From positions 1-64,000 of the forward strand of contig JABLXN010000001.1 of assembly GCA_013177995.1 (NCBI GenBank): a stretch of DNA of 64,000 nucleotides, given 5' to 3'. Under the pieces are notes generated by a model. The model ran no database searches and was not told the origin of the DNA. It was given only the letters and a program-made list of their open reading frames with translations. This document shows, in pieces, positions 10,319 to 20,636 of the stretch (its first letter is position 1; each line of letters begins with the position of its first letter). The DNA comes from Brevinematales bacterium (lineage in GTDB: Bacteria; Spirochaetota; Brevinematia; Brevinematales; Thermospiraceae). The position numbers and the translations under genes are program-made.

Positions 10319-12877
10319 CTAAACCTTCAATATTTTCTTCCTGAAATAAAAAGTAAGTGCTGGTAAGATTGTCAACGCTGATAAAGCACTTACTATCATT
10401 GTAATAAACATCAACATTCCAAAACTCCTGAGTGGCATAATTCCAGAGAAATTCAAAACGGCAAATCCAAATCCAACAGAAAAAGAATTAAAAATGATGC
10501 CTTTTCCTGTGGTTGAAAAAGTATGGTAAAAGGCTTCTTCATAATCTTTTCCCATTTTTACTTCATAAGTATATCTTGAGAGAAAATGAATCGTGTAATC
10601 TATACCAGCACCTACAGCAATAGCTGCTATAGTGGTAGTAATAAAATCCATATTAATCTTAAACAGTCCCATTATTCCAAAATTAACAATCAAAGTAAAT
10701 AATATTGGAATAAGTGAAAATATTCCTTCTAGTAATGACTTAAAGGTGATTATATTCAATATAACAACTATGAGGATAATTATAAAGAGACTTATAAGTT
10801 GATTTCTCAATAAAGTTTGTTCAACATCAGTAAAAAGTTTCATAAGACCTGCAACACCATAATCATCGAATATTTTTATATCATTACCTGGGACTATAAA
10901 TTTATCCCATAGTAAAGGTGAGAAAGCTATTTTTATATCATTTTTTGAAAGTTTATCTTCAGGAATTGAAAATTCATTTATGAATTTTTGGGAAATTCCG
11001 TTTAAAAATTTATTTTTCGAGGTGTAATCTGTAAATTTTAAGTCATCAATAACTATATTTTTGTTTAAAAAGTCATTTATTTCTGTTTCTGAAACATTTA
11101 AGTTTGCACGAATAAGCCTGTTTTTAAGCATAATCTTTAAAAGAGATAAAACTTCTTCTTTTGAGTCTTTTATATCTTTTGTAGAAATGGAACTGTATCT
11201 TTTAAGCAAATTTTCTGCCTCATTTACAATTTTATATCTTACAGAGGATTCTATGGAAGGTAGAAGAAAAGATATAAGAGTTTCATCTTTATCCTCTGTA
11301 ATAAGCCTTTTTATGCTTTCGTTGCCCTCAATAAAGAACCACAAATTTTCAATTTCATAGTCTGTATCTGGAATCATAGGTATTTCTGTCATACCTTCAT
11401 TGAGAGAGGAGATTATATTTACTATCGAGGCTGGTTTTGTTTTACCTCCAGAAATGTATCTTAAATTTTCTTCTATTATTTGAAGAGTTCTCAAATAATT
11501 TGCTGAAATTTGTCCTTTTGAATATAGTTTTAATTCAAAGACACCGTCAAAAATTTTGCTAATTCTATCTGTTACTATAGCTGGCTCGGATTTTTTATCA
11601 AAGTAAGACATATAGTCTACTTTTATCTGGACTTTGGTGATAAAATAGGTAGCCACAAGCCCAAATATTAAGAAAGTAATAACGACCCATTTCTTATTTT
11701 TAAAGATAAACTTTGAGGCTTCATAAAACAATTTACGTTCAGTTTCTTCATTGATATTCCCAATATTTCCTTTTGTTTTCGGAAATATTTTAAGTAAAGC
11801 TGGAATAAAACTTATAGTTATTAAAAACGAGAATATTACTCCTATAGCTGAAATTATACCGAAATCCCTTGCTGAAAGCATATCGTTAGAGACAGCAATC
11901 GACATAAATCCACCAAATGTCGTCAAAGCACTCATAAGTATAGGAATAAAAGTTCTTTCATGAACTTTCAAAAGGGCTTCTTCTGTTTGCATGGATAACT
12001 TTTTTTCGTGGTATTCGTTAATAAAATGTATACCATAAGCATTCCCCACGGCTATAAGCACAACAGGAATTGCTACCCCAAAGGTGGTAAGAGGTAAACC
12101 AAGATATCCCATTACACCTATTGCTGAAGCTGTGGCAAGTAAAACAGTTATAAGAGGTAATAAAGTTGCTTTTATACTTCGGAAAGAAATGAATAGCACC
12201 ACAAAAACTACCAGAGAGACAAGCGGAATAAGAAATCTTAAATCTTTAACTACAAGATCAGAGATTGAATTGAGAAGCATGGGGGTTCCGCCATAATAAA
12301 CCTGCCAGTTAAGATTATTTTCTTTAAGAAAAGAGTCCGTCACTTTCCTCAACTTTTTTGCTAAAAAATCTGCTTTTGTGTCTGGAGAAGGTTGAACTAT
12401 TAAAAGAGTTGATAATCCATCTTTTGATAGTAAACTTCCATTGTATGCTTCTTTACTTAAAATATAACTTTTAAGTTTATTATAATCAATATGTTCAAGA
12501 TCTTCTGGGATAAGTTTTGAAACTTTCATTTCATCTTCTTTCCCCTGAATATCCTCAATCTCTGTAAGACTTATAACATTTACAACACCTTTTTCTTCTT
12601 TCATTTTTAATGAAATGTCTCTGATATATTTCAGGTTTTCTTTTGAAATTACTTCATTGTCGAGAGTAAACATGATTATTATAGGATTGTTGCTTTCAAA
12701 TCTTTCGTTGATATAGTAATTGAGTCTTCCTATTTTGCTTTTCTTTGAAAACCAGTGCAATAAATCATTATCAAGATATATTCTTGAAATCCCGAGTGAA
12801 AAAACTATTACCCCTATTATTGTAACAACTAAAGTTTTAAAAGGCTTGTAGACTGTAAAATTAAAAAATCTTTTCAT
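10319..12877 (-). CDS. RND-superfamily exporter (MMPL type)
   Basis: The 852-residue inner-membrane protein has the RND layout. There is one N-terminal membrane segment (about 14-33), a large periplasmic loop, and a five-helix bundle from about 210 (FLIPLVSLVVFVVLFISF, then the GVAIPVVLIAVGNAYGIHF helix). A second half repeats this: a helix near 392, a loop, and a bundle from about 690 with 'TTIAAIAVGAGIDYTIHFLSRY'. The paired 'VGNAYGIHF' and 'VGAGIDYTIHF' helices are typical of COG1033/MMPL exporters. The start overlaps the tetR stop by 17 nt, suggesting coupled translation. It probably moves a lipid or other hydrophobic substrate; the substrate cannot be read from sequence. Confidence 0.88.
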   Translation of the reverse strand: MKRFFNFTVYKPFKTLVVTIIGVIVFSLGISRIYLDNDLLHWFSKKSKIGRLNYYINERFESNNPIIIMFTLDNEVISKENLKYIRDISLKMKEEKGVVNVISLTEIEDIQGKEDEMKVSKLIPEDLEHIDYNKLKSYILSKEAYNGSLLSKDGLSTLLIVQPSPDTKADFLAKKLRKVTDSFLKENNLNWQVYYGGTPMLLNSISDLVVKDLRFLIPLVSLVVFVVLFISFRSIKATLLPLITVLLATASAIGVMGYLGLPLTTFGVAIPVVLIAVGNAYGIHFINEYHEKKLSMQTEEALLKVHERTFIPILMSALTTFGGFMSIAVSNDMLSARDFGIISAIGVIFSFLITISFIPALLKIFPKTKGNIGNINEETERKLFYEASKFIFKNKKWVVITFLIFGLVATYFITKVQIKVDYMSYFDKKSEPAIVTDRISKIFDGVFELKLYSKGQISANYLRTLQIIEENLRYISGGKTKPASIVNIISSLNEGMTEIPMIPDTDYEIENLWFFIEGNESIKRLITEDKDETLISFLLPSIESSVRYKIVNEAENLLKRYSSISTKDIKDSKEEVLSLLKIMLKNRLIRANLNVSETEINDFLNKNIVIDDLKFTDYTSKNKFLNGISQKFINEFSIPEDKLSKNDIKIAFSPLLWDKFIVPGNDIKIFDDYGVAGLMKLFTDVEQTLLRNQLISLFIIILIVVILNIITFKSLLEGIFSLIPILFTLIVNFGIMGLFKINMDFITTTIAAIAVGAGIDYTIHFLSRYTYEVKMGKDYEEAFYHTFSTTGKGIIFNSFSVGFGFAVLNFSGIMPLRSFGMLMFITMIVSALSALTILPALTFYFRKKILKV

Positions 12878-13481
12878 TCTTTCCCCCTTCGTCTGTAATA
12901 AGTAGATATATTATTCTTGACACTCTATCTATATATCTTTTCTTAATAATCTCACCTGCTTCTTCATCAATCTTACCTCCCAGCTTGTCTTTGAGACTTA
13001 AATATCCTATGATCAAATTCGTAACAAGAATTTGTTCAACAAGAGTTATATCAAAATTTATACTTTCCCTCCTCATCTTTTTTATCATAGTCTCAACCTT
13101 TTCAAAAACAAGTCCGACTGTATCTATGATATTTGTTCCCCATCTTGAAGATATATTTAAACTTTCTCTCTGGTAAATTCTTATTAACATATCGTTTTTA
13201 TCAATATAATTTATCCCTTCTTCGACAAAAAAATGTATAATTTCTTCAAGGTCTTTAAAATCAGAAAGGTTAATATCTTCAATAATTGAAGTAAATTCAT
13301 TGATGCTTTTTCTTATAATACTTGACAATAACTCTTCTTTACTTGAGAAATAATAATATATCATTGCCTTGTTGATTTCTGCATTTCTTGCAATTTCATC
13401 AACAGAAGTAGCGTCAAATCCCTTTTCTGCAAAAAGTTTTATCGCCGATTCAAGAATTCTATCCTTTGGTTTTAAATCCAT
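12861..13481 (-). CDS. TetR-family transcriptional regulator
   Basis: The 206-residue protein begins with a TetR helix-turn-helix: 'RILESAIKLFAEKGFDATSV' then 'IARNAEINKAMIYYYFSSKEELL' (residues 8-51). The remainder is a helical ligand/dimer domain without recognisable specificity. It is the first gene of the RND operon. Its promoter (13530-13558) is followed at once by two 16-bp operator-like boxes (13495-13527), so autoregulation and repression of the exporter operon are likely. The start ATG has GGGGAGAG eight bases upstream. Like the exporter genes, it is AT-rich compared with the flanking ilvD. Confidence 0.88.
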   Translation of the reverse strand: MDLKPKDRILESAIKLFAEKGFDATSVDEIARNAEINKAMIYYYFSSKEELLSSIIRKSINEFTSIIEDINLSDFKDLEEIIHFFVEEGINYIDKNDMLIRIYQRESLNISSRWGTNIIDTVGLVFEKVETMIKKMRRESINFDITLVEQILVTNLIIGYLSLKDKLGGKIDEEAGEIIKKRYIDRVSRIIYLLITDEGGKNEKIF

Positions 13482-13494
13482 TTCTCTCCCCTTT

Positions 13495-13527
13495 AACCGA
13501 CCGATTAGTTAAACTAACCATTCAGTT
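13495..13527 (-). promoter_or_regulatory. Tandem TetR operator-like boxes
   Basis: AACCGACCGATTAGTT (13495-13510) and AACTAACCATTCAGTT (13512-13527) are separated by one A. Each is an imperfect palindrome and the pair also forms a larger inverted repeat around TTAGTT-A-AACTAA. They lie between the -10 box and the tetR start, where a bound repressor would block transcription. Confidence 0.75.
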
Positions 13528-13529
13528 AA

Positions 13530-13558
13530 ATAATAAAGACAAGGTTCTAAAAAGTCAA
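13530..13558 (-). promoter_or_regulatory. Sigma70-type promoter of tetR-RND operon
   Basis: On the minus strand, -35 TTGACT (13558-13553), a 17-nt spacer, and -10 TATTAT (13535-13530). The operator boxes start two bases downstream of the -10. Confidence 0.85.
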
Positions 13559-13842
13559 GTCTCCGAACATAATTTTGAAAATATTTTGCTAAACACTTTC
13601 TGTAAATCTTGTCAATTCGCCCAACTACCTCCTTTTCCCACTATTTTCAAGTATGCATAGGCATTGAATACCCTGGACAAACATCCTTAATTTCCACTTT
13701 CCCCGTTTTTGGAAATTTTTCTACGAACCTTTTCATTTTTCCATGCTACCAAAATGTGGAAAAAAAGAATATCCTGCATTACAATACTTCTGAATAGCCT
13801 CTTTCAGGGCTTATTCAAAACCTGTAAAAATGGAGGAAAGTT
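13559..13842 (+). promoter_or_regulatory. Upstream region of ilvD
   Basis: This intergenic stretch holds no gene I can support. TGGAAA (13757-13762), a 17-nt spacer and TACAAT (13780-13785) form a plausible promoter for ilvD. A small stem (GAATAGCC with GGCTTATTC, about 13792-13817) lies in the predicted leader but is not followed by a T run. I see no T-box or leader peptide. Confidence 0.45.
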
Positions 13843-15516
13843 ATGCAAAGCGATGCGGTCAAAAAGGGATTTCAGAGGGCCCCCCATCGTTCCCTTTTCC
13901 GGGCCATGGGGTTTGATGACTGGGAACTTGAGCGTCCTCTCATTGGCATAGCCAATTCATTCAATGAAGCCATTCCCGGCCACATTCATCTCAACAAGAT
14001 TGCCGATGCTGTAAAACGAGGTATCTATGCCGCAGGTGGTATGCCTATCGAATTCAATACCATCGGAGTATGTGATGGTATTGCCATGGGGCACAGGGGA
14101 ATGAAATACTCCCTTCCTTCCCGAGAGCTTATCGCTGATTCTATAGAGATTATGGCAGAGGCCTATCAATTCGATGGCATTGTCTTTATTGCCTCATGTG
14201 ATAAAATTATCCCAGGGATGCTCATTGCTGCCATGCGTCTGAATCTTCCAGCCATCTTTGTGAGTGGTGGTCCCATGCTTCCCGGTATGCTTGTGAATCA
14301 AAACAAAGTAGACCTCAGTACTGTTTTTGAAGCCACTGGTAAATACGCCAAAAAAGAGATCTCCGATGAAGAACTCTACGACCTTGAATGCCGGGCCTGT
14401 CCAGGAGACGGTTCCTGCGCCGGAATGTTCACAGCCAACACCATGAGTAATCTCTCCGAAGCCCTTGGTATTTCTCTTCCTTTCAATGGAAGTGCCCCGG
14501 CTGTATTTGCCGATCGTATCCGTATTGCCAAAAAATCAGGTCTGAAAATCGTGGAATTGGTCAAGAAGAACATCAGGGCTAGGGATATCATGACGCGCAA
14601 GGCCTTTGAAAATGCTATTGCCGTTGACATGGCTCTCGGTGGCTCAACGAACACCACCCTTCATCTTCCGGCTATTGCGTATTATGGGGAAGTGGATCTT
14701 GAACTCAAAGACTTTGCTCCCTTTACCGAAAAGGTTCCCCATCTCACCACGATTTCTCCTGCAGGACCTCATCACATCCTTGATCTGTACCGTGCCGGTG
14801 GTGTTCCTGCTGTTCTCGCTGAACTTTCCAAGAAAAACCTCATTCACCTTGATACCATGACAGTCAACGGAAAGACATTGGGAGAGACTCTCAAAGAATA
14901 CAAGGCCGGTATCAAAGATCCCACAGTTATTCGTCCTATTGACAAGCCCGTCCACGAAACAGGCGGACTTGCGGTTCTCACGGGCAATTTAGCCCCAGAG
15001 GGTTGTATTGTCAAACAGGCCGCCGTGGCCCCTGAAATGCTTCATCACAAAGGACCAGCTCGCGTGTTCAATAGTGAGGAAGAGGCGGTAGAAGCCCTCC
15101 TGAAAGGCAAAATCAAAAAGGGCGATGTGATTGTGATTCGTTATGAAGGACCAAAGGGAGGACCGGGAATGAGAGAGATGTTAGCCCCAACCTCCACCGT
15201 CGCCGGCCTCGGCCTTGACAAGGAGGTGGCTCTCATCACCGATGGGCGATTTAGCGGTGCCACCCGTGGGGCTTCCATAGGACATATTTCCCCGGAAGCT
15301 GCTGCTGGTGGACTTATTGGACTTGTAGAAGAAGGAGACATGATAGAAATCGATATCCCCAACAAAAAAATTAACCTCCTGGTCGATGAAAAGGAAATAG
15401 AAAAACGCAAAGCCAATTTCAAACCCCTTCCTCCCAAAATCACCAAAGGATATCTTGTTCGTTATGCCCAGCACGTCACCTCCGCCAACAAGGGAGGAGT
15501 TTTCGAAAAACGATAA
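13843..15516 (+). CDS. ilvD: Dihydroxy-acid dehydratase
   Basis: The 557-residue enzyme dehydrates 2,3-dihydroxy acids to 2-keto acids in isoleucine and valine synthesis, in the cytoplasm. Family signatures are '[20 protein letters not shown]' (75-94), 'SCDKIIPGM' (118-126) and '[15 protein letters not shown]' (187-201). The Fe-S/Mg site residues Cys77, Cys119 and Cys192 are visible. Residues 44-47 read IPGH, as in E. coli-type enzymes, rather than the TPCN seen in the other class. The length is normal. GGAGG lies seven bases before the ATG. It is monocistronic, bounded by a strong terminator at 15538; no other ilv/leu gene is nearby. Confidence 0.96.
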   Translation: MQSDAVKKGFQRAPHRSLFRAMGFDDWELERPLIGIANSFNEAIPGHIHLNKIADAVKRGIYAAGGMPIEFNTIGVCDGIAMGHRGMKYSLPSRELIADSIEIMAEAYQFDGIVFIASCDKIIPGMLIAAMRLNLPAIFVSGGPMLPGMLVNQNKVDLSTVFEATGKYAKKEISDEELYDLECRACPGDGSCAGMFTANTMSNLSEALGISLPFNGSAPAVFADRIRIAKKSGLKIVELVKKNIRARDIMTRKAFENAIAVDMALGGSTNTTLHLPAIAYYGEVDLELKDFAPFTEKVPHLTTISPAGPHHILDLYRAGGVPAVLAELSKKNLIHLDTMTVNGKTLGETLKEYKAGIKDPTVIRPIDKPVHETGGLAVLTGNLAPEGCIVKQAAVAPEMLHHKGPARVFNSEEEAVEALLKGKIKKGDVIVIRYEGPKGGPGMREMLAPTSTVAGLGLDKEVALITDGRFSGATRGASIGHISPEAAAGGLIGLVEEGDMIEIDIPNKKINLLVDEKEIEKRKANFKPLPPKITKGYLVRYAQHVTSANKGGVFEKR

Positions 15517-15537
15517 AAAAACCTTTTCTTTTGAAAA

Positions 15538-15569
15538 ACACCCCCGGGATAACCCCGGGGGTGTTTTTT
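15538..15569 (+). terminator. Terminator of ilvD
   Basis: ACACCCCCGGG (15538-15548) pairs perfectly with CCCGGGGGTGT (15554-15564) across a 5-nt loop and is followed by a T run. Confidence 0.95.
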
Positions 15570-15713
15570 CTGGTATCCATCAAAGATCTTGTTTTTGGTT
15601 CAGGAAAAACGCTTATCCAGAGATAGTATGACACACGAAGGCTATGACCTTATTTCAGCTAAAGAAGGGCGTTTGCTGAAACATGGTGAGAGCTCTCTTC
15701 CATGGTCTCAAAC

Positions 15714-15742
15714 TTGAAAAATGTCTGTAGTTATGATATAGT
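15714..15742 (+). promoter_or_regulatory. Promoter of uvrA
   Basis: TTGAAA (15714-15719), a 17-nt spacer and TATAGT (15737-15742). It lies downstream of an in-frame ATG at 15702, which shows that the longer open frame is not the gene start. Confidence 0.85.
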
Positions 15743-15773
15743 AATCACCTACCACACACAGAGAGGAGACCTC

Positions 15774-18608
15774 ATGTTAGACAAGATTATCGTCAAAGGA
15801 GCCCAGGAACATAACCTGAAAAATATCGACGTCGAAATTCCCAGAAATAAACTCGTCGTTATCACCGGTGTCTCAGGAAGCGGCAAGTCTTCCCTTGCCT
15901 TTGATACTATCTATGCTGAAGGAGAAAGACGATACCTTGAATCTCTCTCCACCTATGCCCGCCAGTTTTTAGGAGAAATGAAAAAACCCAAGGTGGAATC
16001 CATCGAAGGGCTTTCTCCCGCTATCTCTATTCAGCAACAATCGGTACATGCCAATCCCCGTTCGATTGTGGGTACAGTCACAGAAATCTACGACTATTTT
16101 CGACTTCTCTGGGGAACTATTGGAACACCAACTTGTCCGGAGTGTGGAGAGGAACTCACGGCTACCACGGTGGATGAGATTGTCAATGCTATTCTTGCCA
16201 TGCCTGAAGGAACAAAGATAATGATCCTTTCCCCTGTGATCCAGGGAAAGAAAGGCACCCATCAGGAGCTTCTTGAGGAACTCAAAGGAGAAGGGTTTGT
16301 TCGAGTACGCATAGACGGAGAGATAAAAAATCTTGAAGAGCCAATCGCCTTAGACAAAAACAGAAAACACTCTATTGATATTGTGATTGACAGGGCTATT
16401 GTGTCTCAAGAAAAAAGGGGACGTCTTGCTGAATCCGTCGAACTCGCTCTCAAAAAAAGTGGGGGACTTGTTATCATCCTCTCTGTAGAATCTTCAGAAG
16501 AAAAACTTTTCTCCGAAAATTTTTATTGTCCCGTTCACCAGGTGAGTTTTGGCAAGATTGAACCCCGAATGTTTTCGTTCAATGCCCCCTACGGAGCCTG
16601 CCCCGAATGTGGCGGCTTAGGAGAAAAAATGGAATTCTCGCCAGATCTTTTAGTTATTCCCCATCTTTCTCTTGCCCATGGAGCTATCAGGACTCATCCT
16701 CCCTCACAACAAACATGGATGAGTATGTGGCGATCCCTTGCCCAGAAGTATGGTTTTGACATTCATACCCCTTTTCAGGAACTTCCTTCCCATATCCAGA
16801 ACATCCTTCTCTACGGAGACAGTGGAGAGGTGGAAATCCATTACCAGTCTTATCGAATGGATGTACGAAGCACCACCGTCTATGAGGGCATCATCCCCAA
16901 CCTGAAACGACGATACTTCGAGACCAGTTCCCCAGAGATGAGAGAATGGTTTGAACACTATATGACATCCGTTCCCTGCCCCGTCTGTCAGGGAAAACGT
17001 TTGCGAAAGGAAAGTTTGGCGGTCAAGGTAGCCGGCCACAGCATTATGGATGTCACAGCGATGACCATCGCGAAAGCCCAGGAGTTTTTCCGTGCTCTCC
17101 CTGCCAAGCTTTCTCCCCATCAGATGATGATAGCGGAACGTGTTCTCAAAGAGATTGACAAGAGACTCTCCTTTCTTGTCGATGTTGGTGTGGATTATCT
17201 TTCGCTGGATCGAAAGGTGAGCACTCTCTCAGGGGGAGAGTTTCAACGAACACGACTCGCTACCCAGATTGGTTCCAGTCTCATGGGAGTACTGTATGTG
17301 CTTGATGAACCCACCATTGGTCTTCACTCCAGAGATACCGATAAACTCATCCGTACCCTTGAAAAACTCCGCGATACAGGCAATACCGTGATAGTGGTAG
17401 AGCATGACGAAGAGATGATTGCCAGAGCCGACTGGGTTATCGATATTGGACCAGGAGCGGGTATCTATGGGGGACAGGTTGTTGCCGAAGGAACACCCAA
17501 CGAGATACGACGTCATCCCACTTCTCTCACTGGCCTCTATCTCTCCGGCAGACGATGCGTACCAATGCCTGAGAGGCCACGAACAGGTACAGGAGAAGCC
17601 ATCACTGTCCATGGGGCGCGAGAACACAACCTGCAAAACATCACCGTTTCCTTCCCCTTGGGGAAGTTTGTCGTTGTCACAGGAGTAAGCGGTTCAGGAA
17701 AATCAACGCTTGTAAACGATATTCTTTTCAAGGCTCTCAACAAAATAATCAACGGAAGCCGTGAAGAACCAGGGGCTCATGATAAAATCACCGGCGTAGA
17801 AGCCATCGACAAGATTATTGATATTGATCAGAGTCCTATAGGACGTACCCCTCGAAGTAATCCGGCGACCTATACAGGGCTTTTTACCCTCATTCGTGAC
17901 TTGTTTGCTGCCCTTCCCGAATCCCGTATGCGTGGCTATGCCCCGGGGAGGTTTAGTTTCAACGTCAAGGGTGGTCGATGTGAAGCCTGTCAGGGAGATG
18001 GAGTCAAAAAGATTGAAATGCACTTTCTTCCCGATGTGTATGTTCCCTGTGAGGTCTGTCAGGGGAAACGCTACAACCGGGAAACCCTTCAGGTCTTCTT
18101 CAAGGGCAAGAACATTGCCGATGTGCTGGATATGACAGTTGATGAAGCCCTTGCCTTTTTTGAGGCCATTCCTCCCATCAAACGAAAACTGGAAATCCTG
18201 CGGGATGTGGGACTCGGATATATTCACTTAGGCCAGCCGGCCACAACCCTCTCCGGCGGAGAAGCCCAGCGCATCAAACTCGCTAAAGAACTCTCCAGAA
18301 TAAGTACCGGACAAACCCTCTATATCCTCGATGAACCCACGGTGGGACTCCATTTTGATGATGTACGCAAGCTCCTTGAGGTGCTTCAGAAACTTGTGGA
18401 ACGTGGAAACACCGTAGTTGTCATTGAACACAATATGGACGTTATCAAGGTAGCCGACTGGATTATCGACCTTGGACCAGAAGGGGGAAGCGGAGGAGGA
18501 AGAGTGATCTTTGAAGGCACCCCACAGGATATTCTCCATTGTGCTGAAAGTTATACAGGTCTCTATCTCAAAAAATACCTTGAGGATATGAAACGATGTA
18601 TCGAATAG
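15774..18608 (+). CDS. uvrA: Excinuclease ABC subunit A
   Basis: The 944-residue DNA-damage recognition ATPase of nucleotide excision repair, close to the 940 residues of E. coli UvrA. The two ATPase modules show Walker [10 protein letters not shown] (32-40) and GVSGSGKST (about 637-645), and ABC signatures LSGGE near 485 and 826. Zinc-binding pairs are CPECGEEL (about 121) with 'CPVHQVSFG', plus 'CPVCQGKR', and 'CEACQGDGV' (about 738) with 'CEVCQGKRY'. The start at 15774 follows GAGAGGAG and the promoter at 15714. The last 13 nt overlap the next gene, which suggests that the exported propeller gene is co-transcribed. UvrB and UvrC are not in the window. Confidence 0.97.
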   Translation: MLDKIIVKGAQEHNLKNIDVEIPRNKLVVITGVSGSGKSSLAFDTIYAEGERRYLESLSTYARQFLGEMKKPKVESIEGLSPAISIQQQSVHANPRSIVGTVTEIYDYFRLLWGTIGTPTCPECGEELTATTVDEIVNAILAMPEGTKIMILSPVIQGKKGTHQELLEELKGEGFVRVRIDGEIKNLEEPIALDKNRKHSIDIVIDRAIVSQEKRGRLAESVELALKKSGGLVIILSVESSEEKLFSENFYCPVHQVSFGKIEPRMFSFNAPYGACPECGGLGEKMEFSPDLLVIPHLSLAHGAIRTHPPSQQTWMSMWRSLAQKYGFDIHTPFQELPSHIQNILLYGDSGEVEIHYQSYRMDVRSTTVYEGIIPNLKRRYFETSSPEMREWFEHYMTSVPCPVCQGKRLRKESLAVKVAGHSIMDVTAMTIAKAQEFFRALPAKLSPHQMMIAERVLKEIDKRLSFLVDVGVDYLSLDRKVSTLSGGEFQRTRLATQIGSSLMGVLYVLDEPTIGLHSRDTDKLIRTLEKLRDTGNTVIVVEHDEEMIARADWVIDIGPGAGIYGGQVVAEGTPNEIRRHPTSLTGLYLSGRRCVPMPERPRTGTGEAITVHGAREHNLQNITVSFPLGKFVVVTGVSGSGKSTLVNDILFKALNKIINGSREEPGAHDKITGVEAIDKIIDIDQSPIGRTPRSNPATYTGLFTLIRDLFAALPESRMRGYAPGRFSFNVKGGRCEACQGDGVKKIEMHFLPDVYVPCEVCQGKRYNRETLQVFFKGKNIADVLDMTVDEALAFFEAIPPIKRKLEILRDVGLGYIHLGQPATTLSGGEAQRIKLAKELSRISTGQTLYILDEPTVGLHFDDVRKLLEVLQKLVERGNTVVVIEHNMDVIKVADWIIDLGPEGGSGGGRVIFEGTPQDILHCAESYTGLYLKKYLEDMKRCIE

Positions 18609-19798
18609 GTCTCTGGCTTTTGTGTGCTCCCCTTTTCATGTGGGGAGTGGTGATCACAAGTTCTCCCAGCGGGGCAGAGGTGAGACAGGGGGGTATTCTC
18701 TTGGGAAAAACACCCCTCTCTCTTTCGGGGATATCCGGCATGATAGAAATCTCCCTTTCCGGCCACAAAACCGTTACCCAGATGATAAAAGACCAGAGAG
18801 AAATTTTTGTCCGAATGCTCCCAACCAACTCGCTTTTTGTCTTTTGGAAACAGGAAAAGGTTGGTTCCATGCCAAAGGATGTCATTTTCACTCCAGATGG
18901 GCGATACCTTCTCATTACCTTTATGGGTGAACAGGGCATAGGCTACTACGACATGCAAAACCAGAAGCTTTCTATGGTAAGAATCCCCCAGTATCATCGT
19001 TATGTGGGCTATGTAGAAGGGGTCTTTTCACCAGATGGGCAGGAATTCTGGTTCACCCAGGTGGATAAGAGGGGCAAGGTCTTTGTTCTATCCCTTTCCA
19101 ACTGGAGTATTTTGCGTGAAATTGATGTCAAAGGAAGCATGCCAAAGGTAGGCGAGTTCACCCCCGATGGGAAATACTACTATGTCACCTGCTGGGACTC
19201 TGCCACAGTTACGGTGATAGATCGAAAGACCTACACTCTCCAGAGAATCATTCGGACCACAGGCTATCAACCACGAGGCCTTGGATTTTCACCAGATGGA
19301 CGATATCTCTATGTGCTTTTTTACGGCTCGGGAGAAATCATCAAATACGACATCTCTCAAAACGATAGGGTGGTCAAGGTCATCCGTACAGGGGGATCAA
19401 ATGGGCGTTTCCGTTATCATCCAGCAAGAAACTGGGTCTACATCAACAATCTCAGAAAATCACAGTTTTACATCCTTGACCTGACCACAGATACGCTCTC
19501 ACCACCTTACTCCTGTGGAACCCATCCATCCAACCTCAAACTCTCTCCAGATTGCCGTTATATGATTATCACCTGTCGGGGAAAAGACCATCCAAAAGGA
19601 TCGGACTATCGTAGCCCTGAGGACGGTACCGTCGAACTCTATGATATCCGGGGTGATGTCCCGAAACTCCTTGAGACTATCCGTGGAGGGAATCAACCCA
19701 TTGGTATTGCCATCTCTCCGGATGGAAAGATGGTGGTGATCTCAAACTTCATGGATGGAACAGTGGACTTTTATCTCATAGAAACAGAGAGGTTGTGA
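18596..19798 (+). CDS. Exported PEGA plus YVTN beta-propeller protein (paralogue 1)
   Basis: The 400-residue product has a signal peptide (first about 20 residues) and a PEGA-like domain (about 22-78, '[20 protein letters not shown]'). A linker 'VRMLPTNS' follows, then YVTN-type propeller blades that repeat 'F(T/S)PDGRYLY' (near 100, 140, 186, 227 and 385). It is a clear paralogue of the protein at 52286-53509: same domain order, same 'LLPTN' linker, and matching segments such as '[14 protein letters not shown]' and 'GGSNGRFR'. It begins inside the end of uvrA (13-nt overlap) and ends in the start of the phosphoesterase gene. It probably binds a ligand or partner in the periplasm; no catalytic residues are evident. 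Confidence 0.82.
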   Translation: MYRIGLWLLCAPLFMWGVVITSSPSGAEVRQGGILLGKTPLSLSGISGMIEISLSGHKTVTQMIKDQREIFVRMLPTNSLFVFWKQEKVGSMPKDVIFTPDGRYLLITFMGEQGIGYYDMQNQKLSMVRIPQYHRYVGYVEGVFSPDGQEFWFTQVDKRGKVFVLSLSNWSILREIDVKGSMPKVGEFTPDGKYYYVTCWDSATVTVIDRKTYTLQRIIRTTGYQPRGLGFSPDGRYLYVLFYGSGEIIKYDISQNDRVVKVIRTGGSNGRFRYHPARNWVYINNLRKSQFYILDLTTDTLSPPYSCGTHPSNLKLSPDCRYMIITCRGKDHPKGSDYRSPEDGTVELYDIRGDVPKLLETIRGGNQPIGIAISPDGKMVVISNFMDGTVDFYLIETERL

Positions 19799-20523
19799 TG
19801 CGAATAGCCATTGTGAGTGATATTCACGCCAATTTAGCCTCCCTTCAGGCCTTTGAAAAACTCTCTCTTGACTATGATGAACTGTATTGTTTGGGAGACG
19901 TGGTGGGATATGGCCCTTTTCCAGAAGCCTGCGTCTCATGGATACAGCAACACGCCTCTCTTGTGATTCAAGGAAATCATGAAAGGGCCCTTTTTGATAG
20001 CCACGAAAGGCATCTCATGAACCCCATGGCAAGAGACCAGATTCTCTGGACAAAACGACATCTCTCTTCGGAATCCTTAGGCATCATATCTCTCTGGCCA
20101 ATAGATACCAAGAAATCCCCCTTCTGGATATGCCATGGAAGCCCGGATGATCCTGATCGCTACATCACCGGTCCTAAAGAAGTCTCTCTTGCCCTGTATG
20201 CCTTAGAGGAGGCGGGCCTTTTTATCGCCCTCTTTGGTCATACCCATTATCCAGGCCTTGTCGATGAAGAAGGAAACTTCTGGTATGAAATAGAGAAACC
20301 TTTCCTCTTGCAAAAAGGAAAGCGCTATCTCGTGAATCCCGGAAGTATTGGACAGCCACGAGATGGTGACCCAAGAGCCTCTTGCTGTCTTCTCACCTCA
20401 CGTCGCCAGGGATGGGAGGTGCAATTCATTCGCTATGAGTATGATATTGCCTCAACCATAGAGAGCATGCTCTCCCTCGGCATACGCCAGGAATTAGCCT
20501 ACCGACTTCTCGCAGGAAGATAA
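19798..20523 (+). CDS. Calcineurin-like metallophosphoesterase (YfcE/MJ0936-like)
   Basis: The 241-residue protein has the metal-binding motifs in order: 'SDIH' (7-10), 'GDVVGYGP' (33-40), 'GNHE' (59-62), a lone His in 'CHGSP' (about 113) and 'GHTH' (about 161-164). Such enzymes hydrolyse phosphodiesters or phosphomonoesters with Mn/Fe; the substrate is unknown. The ATG at 19798 overlaps the TGA of the propeller gene (TGATG), which is preferred over the GTG three bases upstream. The gene closes the uvrA-propeller-phosphoesterase run; the next gene has its own promoter. Confidence 0.85.
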   Translation: MRIAIVSDIHANLASLQAFEKLSLDYDELYCLGDVVGYGPFPEACVSWIQQHASLVIQGNHERALFDSHERHLMNPMARDQILWTKRHLSSESLGIISLWPIDTKKSPFWICHGSPDDPDRYITGPKEVSLALYALEEAGLFIALFGHTHYPGLVDEEGNFWYEIEKPFLLQKGKRYLVNPGSIGQPRDGDPRASCCLLTSRRQGWEVQFIRYEYDIASTIESMLSLGIRQELAYRLLAGR

Positions 20524-20578
20524 AAAGTCCGTCTCAAGAACAAAATTCTCTCCCTTTTTGCTCCTCTCTCATTTCCAT

Positions 20579-20607
20579 TTGAAAAAAATACCCTTTTGTG
20601 CTATACT
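20579..20607 (+). promoter_or_regulatory. Promoter of the SH3 protein gene
   Basis: TTGAAA (20579-20584), 17-nt spacer, TATACT (20602-20607). It overlaps an upstream in-frame ATG (20598), which is therefore not the start. Confidence 0.85.
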
Positions 20608-20636
20608 CTACCTCAAGGAAACGACAAGGAGTACCA

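Noticed and set aside
13792-13817. A possible attenuator hairpin in the ilvD leader
   Set aside because: The stem is short and imperfect, is not followed by a T run, and no leader peptide rich in Ile, Val or Leu codons precedes it.
15630-15719. A 29-codon open frame upstream of uvrA
   Set aside because: No convincing ribosome-binding site, no recognisable product, and its end overlaps the uvrA -35 box.
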